From an uncultured Propionibacteriaceae bacterium (lineage in GTDB: Bacteria; Actinomycetota; Actinomycetes; Propionibacteriales; Propionibacteriaceae): a stretch of 5,358 nt of DNA. Below, in pieces: positions 1-4,372 of this stretch. The position numbers and the translations under genes are program-made. Under the pieces are notes generated by a model. The model made no database searches. It had not been told where the DNA came from and saw only the letters and a program-made list of their open reading frames with translations. The stretch covers positions 1 to 5,358 of the forward strand of contig CALMAD010000268.1 in NCBI GenBank assembly GCA_937859105.1, read 5' to 3'. Position 1 is the stretch's first letter; every line of letters starts with the position of its first letter.

Positions 1-12
1 CTCTTCCGATCT
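1..12 (+). other. Probable Illumina adapter remnant at contig end
   Basis: The first twelve bases, CTCTTCCGATCT, are identical to the 3' end shared by the standard Illumina TruSeq adapter arms. A 12-base match placed exactly at the first base is very unlikely by chance. It indicates untrimmed adapter carried into the assembly. Genomic sequence probably starts at base 13. No gene call depends on these bases. Confidence 0.88.
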
Positions 13-102
13 CGCAACACGCGCGAGGTCGGTTTTCGTCTGCGAAGTGGCGGGCCGGTCGTCGAGGTCGACGCCAACGGTCGGTCTGGCCCGTGTGGAC
101 CA

Positions 103-108
103 TAAGGT
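103..108 (+). promoter_or_regulatory. TAAGGT: -10 box or Shine-Dalgarno of first lipoprotein
   Basis: TAAGGT fits the actinobacterial TANNNT -10 pattern and ends 7 bases before the ATG at 116, the spacing of leaderless transcripts. The same bases contain AAGG (104-107), which sits 8 bases from the ATG and could equally be a ribosome binding site. No convincing -35 hexamer lies 16-19 bases upstream. Sequence alone does not decide between the two roles. Bases 13-102 hold nothing else I recognise. Confidence 0.35.
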
Positions 109-115
109 ATTTCCT

Positions 116-751
116 ATGTCTTCACGGTTGTTCGGCGTCCTCGCCACGCTCACCCTCGTGCTGGGCGGGTGCTCGTCGGCCCCCGCACCCCCGGCGTCCG
201 TCCCCGAGGCGAGTCCCTCGTCGATCGTCGCGAGCCCGGCGCCTCCGACCGCGCCGAGCCCGACCCCCTCCGCACCGGTGAAGACCCCCCGGCCCGCGAC
301 GGCGTCCGAGAGAACGACGAAGGCGACCCGCGCGGACGCGGCACCCTCGACCGCGACGAAGAAGAGCAAGCTCACCGCCTTCCAGCGCAACTACCGGGCC
401 GCGGTCGCGGCGTGTGGCAAGTCTGCAAACCCCGTGTACGACGGCGTGACGGGAAAGCTGATCCACTGCTCCTCCAAGGCCGCTGACCGGGCGAGGTTCG
501 AGGGTCAGCTTGCGTACCTGAAGAAGTCTCGTCAATGCGAGGCCAAGGGCGGTCACATGGAGTTAGAGGTCTGCGTGGGTGCTGCGAGCAAGGCGCAACT
601 CAGGTGCGAGGCCAAGGGAGGCGCGTATTCCGGTGGGAAGTGCCGCGATACCGACCAAGACCGCCTTGAGTACCAGAAGAAGCACGGCACCTACCGGTCC
701 CACGAGTACTGCCTGAGCCACCCGGACGACCCCTACTGCGAGGGGGATTAA
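116..751 (+). CDS. Cysteine-rich lipoprotein of unknown function
   Basis: A 211-residue predicted lipoprotein, probably anchored on the outer face of the membrane; I do not recognise the family. The start is ATG 116: it gives a short basic N-terminus, a hydrophobic stretch (residues 5-16) and a lipobox L-G-G-C with the lipidated cysteine at 19. An in-frame GTG at 47 would bury this signal behind 23 polar residues. Residues 20-84 are a low-complexity Pro/Ala/Ser/Thr linker ending in a basic stretch, a typical wall-spanning spacer. The C-terminal domain (about 86-211) has eight cysteines, at 100, 118, 141, 153, 164, 176, 199 and 208. An even number in a secreted protein suggests up to four disulfides. 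Residues 141-153 and 164-176 are two copies of a C-E-A-K-G-G-x6-C module, 23 residues apart. The end (196-211) is rich in His, Asp and Cys. A hairpin follows the gene, so it is probably transcribed alone. Binding or wall-associated roles are possible but unproven. Confidence 0.85.
   Translation: MSSRLFGVLATLTLVLGGCSSAPAPPASVPEASPSSIVASPAPPTAPSPTPSAPVKTPRPATASERTTKATRADAAPSTATKKSKLTAFQRNYRAAVAACGKSANPVYDGVTGKLIHCSSKAADRARFEGQLAYLKKSRQCEAKGGHMELEVCVGAASKAQLRCEAKGGAYSGGKCRDTDQDRLEYQKKHGTYRSHEYCLSHPDDPYCEGD
536..643 (+). repeat. Two tandem C-E-A-K-G-G-x6-C modules inside the lipoprotein
   Basis: The 14 bases TGCGAGGCCAAGGG occur at 536-549 and again at 605-618, 69 bases (exactly 23 codons) apart. 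At protein level both copies read C-E-A-K-G-G, then six residues, then C. The two cysteines of each unit are 12 apart, and the units repeat every 23 residues. The rest of each unit has diverged (H-M-E-L-E-V against A-Y-S-G-G-K). This looks like an old in-frame duplication in which only the cysteine framework and the KGG turn are kept. Confidence 0.75.
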
Positions 752-787
752 GCATCCCCTCAGGCCCGCGCGCCCGCCGGCGCCCTC

Positions 788-811
788 GGCGTCCCCAGAA
801 ATAGGGACGCC
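788..811 (+). terminator. GC-rich hairpin after first lipoprotein gene
   Basis: GGCGTCCC (788-795) and GGGACGCC (804-811) form a perfect 8-bp stem around an 8-base A-rich loop, 36 bases after the TAA stop. There is no T-run downstream. GC-rich stems without a U-tract are common at gene ends in actinobacteria, so a terminator or 3'-end stabiliser is likely, but termination itself is inferred. Confidence 0.5.
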
Positions 812-832
812 CGCCGTCCGCCGCGCGGTGCA

Positions 833-924
833 TCACCCCTTGTCACGCGTAACAACCCCGTCGTGTCACCCCTTCGGGTCTGGACCTTCGCCGGGACACC
901 ATCGGGGCGGACCACACGCGTAAC
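833..924 (+). promoter_or_regulatory. Short direct repeats upstream of second lipoprotein
   Basis: This is the unexplained part of the 189-base gap between the lipoprotein genes. CACGCGTAAC occurs at 844-853 and 915-924, and TCACCCCTT at 833-841 and 866-874. The second pair is 33 bases apart, about three helical turns. The first repeat contains the palindrome ACGCGT. The repeats could be operator half-sites for a regulator of the gene starting at 941. I see no convincing -10/-35 pair nearby, and short repeats can arise by chance in GC-rich DNA. Confidence 0.25.
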
Positions 925-940
925 GAATGGAGAACGCATC

Positions 941-1327
941 ATGAATAGCAGGATCGTCTGGGCCCTGCTCCCGATCGCGCTGCTGGGGGGCTGCGCGACC
1001 GCCAACACCACGCTGTCGTCGCAGAGCCCGTCTGTGGTGGCGGCAGCCGCTGACAGCGACGAGGGCTACGAGGTCACGTCGCAGGCGAAGAAGCTTGCCG
1101 GACGCTCGGGGCGCTACATCAAGAAGGCGACGATCGCCTCCCCGGGTCACTACGTCGTGCGGACGTCCATCGAGGGGCGCAGCCGCGACCGCCGGGTGGA
1201 CGACGCCCTCGCCATCTGCCGCGGCCTGGTCGGCGACGGCGCCCGCTCGGTGGCGGTCAACGACGCCGAGGGCGCCGCGTTCGTCCACTTCGACAAGGCC
1301 GCCGGTCAGGAGTGCAGCCAGGTGTAG
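941..1327 (+). CDS. Small lipoprotein of unknown function
   Basis: A 128-residue predicted lipoprotein that I cannot assign to a family. ATG 941 is chosen because GGAGAA (929-934) lies at a good ribosome-binding distance and the protein then opens with a compact signal: a basic start, hydrophobic residues 5-15 and lipobox L-G-G-C with Cys18. An in-frame GTG at 863 would put 26 polar residues in front of this signal. Residues 19-55 are polar and probably flexible. Residues 59-118 look like a small alpha/beta domain: a strand ending H-Y-V-V-R-T-S-I, a helix around 86-97 (V-D-D-A-L-A-I-C), then two strands S-V-A-V and A-A-F-V-H-F. Cys93 and Cys125 could form a disulfide that ties the helix to the C-terminus. 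There is no similarity to the upstream lipoprotein beyond the signal. A hairpin separates it from prfB, so the neighbourhood gives no functional clue. Confidence 0.82.
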   Translation: MNSRIVWALLPIALLGGCATANTTLSSQSPSVVAAAADSDEGYEVTSQAKKLAGRSGRYIKKATIASPGHYVVRTSIEGRSRDRRVDDALAICRGLVGDGARSVAVNDAEGAAFVHFDKAAGQECSQV

Positions 1328-1345
1328 CGGCGGCCCACGCGGGTG

Positions 1346-1374
1346 AGCCTCCTGCGGCACTCGCAGGGTAGGCT
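1346..1374 (+). terminator. Bulged hairpin between second lipoprotein and prfB
   Basis: AGCCT-CCTGCG (1346-1356) pairs with CGCAGG (1362-1367) and AGGCT (1370-1374). This gives 11 base pairs with a 5-base loop and one 2-base bulge (GT, 1368-1369). It starts 18 bases after the lipoprotein stop and is followed by a pyrimidine-rich tail (1375-1382), so it looks like that gene's terminator. Its 3' arm also contains the purine-rich AGGGTAGG (1365-1372), the only Shine-Dalgarno-like sequence before prfB. In a read-through transcript the hairpin would hide that site. Confidence 0.5.
1369..1374 (+). promoter_or_regulatory. Candidate -10 box for leaderless prfB
   Basis: TAGGCT matches TANNNT and lies 8 bases before GTG 1383, the distance expected when transcription starts at or next to the first base of the start codon. 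The likely -35 region (about 1343-1351) is only a poor match. The alternative is ordinary initiation using AGGGTAGG (1365-1372), 10 bases from the start. Confidence 0.4.
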
Positions 1375-1382
1375 CTTCCTTC

Positions 1383-2492
1383 GTGGCAGCCGCAGACATC
1401 CTGGAGAAGATTCCCGCGCTCGACAGGTCGCTGACCTCCATCGAGGCCGTCGTCGACCCCGCCCGCAAGAAGGCGGAGATCGCGCAGCTTCAGCAGGAGG
1501 TCTCGGCCCCCGACCTGTGGGACGACCAGGAGAACGCCCAGCGCGTCACCTCGAAACTGTCGCGCCTGCAGGCCGAGGTCGAGCGCGTCGAGAAGCTTCG
1601 CCAGCGGCTCGACGACCTCGGCGTCCTGGTCGAGCTCGCCGAAGAGGAGGGCGACTCGGCCTCCCTCGCGGAGGCCGAGCGGGAGTCCGCCAAGCTGTCC
1701 GACGACATCGAGGCGCTCGAGGTGCGCACGCTCCTGTCGGGCGAGTACGACGAGCGGGACGCGATGGTGACCATCCGCTCCGAGGCCGGCGGGGTCGACG
1801 CCGCCGACTTCGCGCAGATGCTGCTGCGCATGTACCTGCGCTGGGCCGAACGCCACAGCTACCCGAGCGAGGTCTACGACACGAGCTACGCCGAGGAGGC
1901 GGGCATCAAGTCGGCCACGTTCACGATCCGCGAGCAGTACGCCTACGGCATGCTGTCGGTCGAGCAGGGCACGCACCGCCTGGTGCGCATCAGCCCGTTC
2001 GACAACCAGGGCCGCCGCCAGACGAGCTTCGCCGGCGTGGAGGTGCTGCCGGTCACGGAGGAGGCCGACCACATCGACATCCCCGAGGCCGACATCCGCG
2101 TCGACGTGTTCCGCAGCTCCGGCCCCGGCGGCCAGTCGGTGAACACGACGGATTCGGCCGTCCGCATCACGCACCTGCCGACCGGCATCGTCGTGTCTTG
2201 TCAGAACGAGAAGAGCCAGTTGCAGAACAAGGCGGCCGCCCTGCGCGTCCTGCAGTCGCGGCTGCTCGAGAAGGCGCGCCGCGACCGCGAGGCCGAGATG
2301 AACGCCCTCAAGGGCGACGGCGGCAACAGTTGGGGCTCCCAGATGCGCAGCTACGTGCTGCACCCCTACCAGATGGTCAAGGACCTCCGCACCGACTACG
2401 AGGTTGGCAACCCCGACGCCGTCTTCGACGGCGACATCGACGGCTTCCTGGACGCCGGCATCCGCTGGCGTCGCCGCGCCGACGCCGAGTAA
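1383..2492 (+). CDS. prfB: Peptide chain release factor 2 (RF2)
   Basis: RF2 acts on the cytoplasmic ribosome: it recognises UGA and UAA stop codons and triggers hydrolysis of peptidyl-tRNA. The 369-residue product is complete (E. coli RF2 is 365). Residues 1-115 are the helical N-terminal domain. The stop-codon reading motif S-P-F is at 204-206, within H-R-L-V-R-I-S-P-F, and marks RF2; RF1 has PxT here. The catalytic G-G-Q is at 249-251, within [10 protein letters not shown]. The C-terminal domain ends in the usual G-x-L-D-x-x-I-R pattern. The start is GTG 1383, giving the common actinobacterial beginning M-A-A-A-D; there is no in-frame start just upstream. The frame is open throughout, with no internal TGA near codon 25, so the +1 frameshift autoregulation known from E. 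coli prfB is absent. The gene ends in TAA, and hairpins lie on both sides. Confidence 0.98.
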   Translation: MAAADILEKIPALDRSLTSIEAVVDPARKKAEIAQLQQEVSAPDLWDDQENAQRVTSKLSRLQAEVERVEKLRQRLDDLGVLVELAEEEGDSASLAEAERESAKLSDDIEALEVRTLLSGEYDERDAMVTIRSEAGGVDAADFAQMLLRMYLRWAERHSYPSEVYDTSYAEEAGIKSATFTIREQYAYGMLSVEQGTHRLVRISPFDNQGRRQTSFAGVEVLPVTEEADHIDIPEADIRVDVFRSSGPGGQSVNTTDSAVRITHLPTGIVVSCQNEKSQLQNKAAALRVLQSRLLEKARRDREAEMNALKGDGGNSWGSQMRSYVLHPYQMVKDLRTDYEVGNPDAVFDGDIDGFLDAGIRWRRRADAE

Positions 2493-2509
2493 CCGCCCGG
2501 GTCGCAGCG

Positions 2510-2529
2510 GCCCGCACGCGGGTGCGGGC
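2510..2529 (+). terminator. Strong GC hairpin after prfB
   Basis: GCCCGCAC (2510-2517) and GTGCGGGC (2522-2529) form a perfect 8-bp stem with a GCGG tetraloop, starting 18 bases after the prfB stop. There is no U-tract, only CTTTC about 12 bases further on. It is probably the prfB terminator, in the GC-rich, U-poor style. Its 3' arm overlaps the next possible hairpin by three bases. Confidence 0.55.
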
Positions 2530-2569
2530 GGCGTCCCAGGCTTTCCCGATCGGACGCCGCCGGCGTCCG
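2527..2569 (+). promoter_or_regulatory. Two mutually exclusive hairpins downstream of prfB
   Basis: GGCGGCGTCC (2527-2536) is perfectly complementary to GGACGCCGCC (2552-2561), a 10-bp stem with a 15-base loop. The downstream arm also takes part in a near-perfect palindrome, CGGACGCCG (2551-2559) with CGGCGTCCG (2561-2569). Only one of these can form at a time, and the first also competes with the 2510-2529 hairpin. They may be just a strong composite terminator. The layout is also that of alternative RNA structures. No leader peptide or known riboswitch core is visible. Confidence 0.4.
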
Positions 2570-2646
2570 GCCAGATGATGCGGACTAAGAGTCGCCATCC
2601 TGTCCCACGACGGGCGCGCCTCGTGCTCGCCGAATCATGCGCAACC

Positions 2647-2652
2647 TATGCT
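2647..2652 (+). promoter_or_regulatory. Candidate -10 box of the ftsE operon
   Basis: TATGCT is a good match to the TANNNT -10 consensus. It lies after the prfB terminator region and 58 bases before the ftsE start, predicting a start near 2659 and a leader of about 50 bases. The sequence 17-18 bases upstream is a poor -35 match, so the assignment is tentative. Bases 2570-2646 hold nothing else I recognise. Confidence 0.3.
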
Positions 2653-2660
2653 CGGTGACG

Positions 2661-2683
2661 GTCGTCCGGGGGAGCCCGGCGAT
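2661..2683 (+). other. Leader hairpin upstream of ftsE
   Basis: CCGGG (2666-2670) pairs with CCCGG (2675-2679) around a GGAG loop. Allowing one bulged T at 2665, the stem extends through TCG/CGA to about eight pairs plus a terminal G-T. If transcription starts near 2659, this would be at the 5' end of the ftsE message, where such structures often affect stability. A function is not shown. Confidence 0.25.
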
Positions 2684-2710
2684 GCACCGTCGTCGACACC
2701 GGGAAGCACC

Positions 2711-3394
2711 GTGATCAAATTCCAGGACGTCTCCAAGACGTATGAGGGGCAGACGCACCAGGCGCTCAGGGACGTGAACGTCGGGATCGACAAGGGGGAG
2801 TTCGTCTTCCTCGTCGGCGCGTCGGGGTCGGGCAAGTCGACGTTCCTGCGCCTGATTCTGCGGGAGTACCGGCCGACGCGCGGGCACGTGTACGTGGCGG
2901 GCAGCGACGTCGGACGCCTGCCGTCGTGCCGCATCCCGCGGCTGCGCCGCAAGGTGGGCATCGTGTTCCAGGACTTCCGCCTCCTCCCCGGCAAGAACGT
3001 GTATCAGAACGTCGCGTTCGCGCTGAAGGTCATCGGCAAGCCGAGCTCGGTGATCCGCCGGACCGTCCCCGAGACCATCGAGATGGTGGGCCTGTCCGGC
3101 ATGGAGGATCGCCTCCCCGACGAGCTCTCCGGCGGCGAGCAGCAGCGCGTCGGGCTGGCCAGGGCGTTCGTCAACCGGCCGCCGATCCTGCTGGCCGACG
3201 AGCCCACCGGCAACCTCGACCCGGCGACGAGCGTCGGCATCATGAAGCTGCTCGACCGCATCAACAGGACCGGCACGACCGTCGTGATGGCCACCCACGA
3301 TTCGACGATCGTCGACCAGATGCGCAAGCGCGTCATCGAGTTGGTCGATGGGGCCGTCGTCCGCGATCAGAGCAAGGGCGTGTACGGCTCCTAG
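2711..3394 (+). CDS. ftsE: Cell division ABC transporter ATPase FtsE
   Basis: FtsE is the cytoplasmic ATPase of the FtsEX complex. It binds FtsX, and its ATP cycle drives activation of an extracytoplasmic peptidoglycan hydrolase at the division or growth site. The 227-residue product carries every ABC motif: Walker [10 protein letters not shown] at 36-44, Q-loop Gln87 (V-F-Q-D-F-R-L-L), signature L-S-G-G-E-Q at 139-144, Walker B I-L-L-A-D-E at 159-164, D-loop G-N-L-D at 167-170 and switch His196. It therefore looks catalytically competent. GTG 2711 is chosen because the protein then begins M-I-K-F-Q-D-V-S-K, as FtsE proteins do, at close to the usual length (E. coli 222). GGGAAG (2701-2706) is the only nearby ribosome-binding candidate and sits rather close. 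An in-frame ATG at 2648 would add 21 Gly/Pro/Ser-rich residues not seen in the family. The ftsX start follows 30 bases after the stop. Confidence 0.97.
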   Translation: MIKFQDVSKTYEGQTHQALRDVNVGIDKGEFVFLVGASGSGKSTFLRLILREYRPTRGHVYVAGSDVGRLPSCRIPRLRRKVGIVFQDFRLLPGKNVYQNVAFALKVIGKPSSVIRRTVPETIEMVGLSGMEDRLPDELSGGEQQRVGLARAFVNRPPILLADEPTGNLDPATSVGIMKLLDRINRTGTTVVMATHDSTIVDQMRKRVIELVDGAVVRDQSKGVYGS

Positions 3395-3424
3395 CCGCCC
3401 GACGCCGAGAGAAGAAGGAAGCTG

Positions 3425-4327
3425 ATGCGCCACACACTGTCCGAGACCTTCTCCGGACTCCGCCGCAACCTCACCTCGACCCTCGCCGTGGTCGTGACGA
3501 TGTGGGTCTCCCTGTCGCTGTTCGGCATCGGGGTCCTCTCCGCCCAGCAGGTGGACCTCATCAAGGGCCGCTGGTACGACCGGATCGAGCTCACGGTCTT
3601 CCTGTGCACCGCGGCGTCCCAGGGTCAGAACTGCGACCCGGGCCAGGACGCGACCCAGGCCCAGAAGGACGCCGTCCGCGCTGCCCTGGAGTCGAATGAC
3701 GAGGTGCAGACCGTCTTTTACCAGAGCAAAGATCAGGTGTACGAGGAATTCCGAGAAGTTTATAAGGACTCTTCTATTCTTGGGACGATGCGGGCGTCCG
3801 ATATGCAGGATCTCTTCCGTATCAAGCTCAAGAACCCTGAGGAATATCAGGGGGTGCGTTCCGCGGTCGAGGGGATGCCGGGCGTCCAGGCCGTGCAGGA
3901 CCTGCGGCAGTACCTGGAGCCCCTGTTCGGCTGGATGAACCTGGCCCAGGCCCTGACGGTGGGGGCGTCCGCGTTGCTGTTGTTGGCCGCCGCGTTGCAG
4001 ATCGGGAACACGATCCGCATGGCCGCGTTTTCGCGAAGGCGCGAGTTGGGCATCATGAGACTGGTCGGCGCCAGCAACTTCTACATCATGGCTCCGTTCC
4101 TGCTGGAATCTCTGATCGCCGCATTGGCCGGCGCGCTTCTGGCCAACGGCACTCTGGCGGCCCTCGAGCAGTTCGTGATCCTCGGAAAAGCTAAACCCAG
4201 CATTCAGACTGTGCCGTGGGTGGACTGGAATCACGTCGTTATCGCCATGGTGGTACTTGTGGCCGTGGCGGTTGTTCTCTCTATTATCCCCACGTTGATC
4301 GCGACCCGGAGGTACCTCAAGGTTTGA
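3425..4327 (+). CDS. ftsX: Cell division membrane protein FtsX
   Basis: FtsX is the membrane subunit of FtsEX. It does not transport a substrate but passes the FtsE ATP cycle across the membrane to a wall hydrolase. The 300-residue protein has the family layout: a cytoplasmic N-terminus (1-19), TM1 at about 20-41, a large extracellular domain at about 42-172, TM2 at about 176-198, a cytoplasmic loop with the conserved R-R-R-E-L-G-I-M-R-L-V-G-A-S (204-217), TM3 at about 221-245 and TM4 at about 271-293. The extracellular domain has only two cysteines, 61 and 70, close enough for a disulfide loop. ATG 3425 follows AAGGAAG (3415-3421), a clear ribosome binding site. The codons for residues about 96-145 are much richer in A and T than the rest (bases 3721-3780 are about 42% GC by my count), although the protein stays in frame and plausible. 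Confidence 0.96.
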   Translation: MRHTLSETFSGLRRNLTSTLAVVVTMWVSLSLFGIGVLSAQQVDLIKGRWYDRIELTVFLCTAASQGQNCDPGQDATQAQKDAVRAALESNDEVQTVFYQSKDQVYEEFREVYKDSSILGTMRASDMQDLFRIKLKNPEEYQGVRSAVEGMPGVQAVQDLRQYLEPLFGWMNLAQALTVGASALLLLAAALQIGNTIRMAAFSRRRELGIMRLVGASNFYIMAPFLLESLIAALAGALLANGTLAALEQFVILGKAKPSIQTVPWVDWNHVVIAMVVLVAVAVVLSIIPTLIATRRYLKV

Positions 4328-4360
4328 CGCCTCCGGCCGGTCGCTCTCACCGAGATGATT

Positions 4361-4366
4361 GGGGAA
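4361..4366 (+). promoter_or_regulatory. Ribosome binding site deciding the hydrolase start
   Basis: GGGGAA lies 6 bases before GTG 4373, a good Shine-Dalgarno position. An ATG at 4355 is in the same frame but has only a GAG directly against it upstream, so GTG 4373 is preferred. The alternative would add six residues, M-I-G-E-T-T. Confidence 0.6.
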
Positions 4367-4372
4367 ACGACT

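Noticed and set aside
61..72. Palindrome GTCGA-GG-TCGAC upstream of the first gene
   Set aside because: Only 5-base arms, rich in the common TCGA word, with no second copy nearby. It is not enough to call an operator.
47..115. Upstream GTG start for the first lipoprotein
   Set aside because: It would place 23 polar residues before a clear lipoprotein signal, and no ribosome binding site precedes it.
863..940. Upstream GTG start for the second lipoprotein
   Set aside because: ATG 941 has GGAGAA at the right distance and starts a proper lipoprotein signal; the extension destroys it.
1257..2363. A 368-codon open frame on the - strand across prfB
   Set aside because: It is a shadow of prfB codon structure: biased composition, no family resemblance, and it runs into the neighbouring lipoprotein gene.
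1343..2578. A 411-codon + strand frame overlapping prfB
   Set aside because: Its product is Arg/Gly/Pro-rich with no domain signal, and prfB occupies the same bases in another frame with all its motifs.
2648..2710. ATG start giving a longer FtsE
   Set aside because: The extra 21 residues are Gly/Pro/Ser-rich and unlike FtsE, and there is no ribosome binding site. The ATG falls inside the candidate -10 box.
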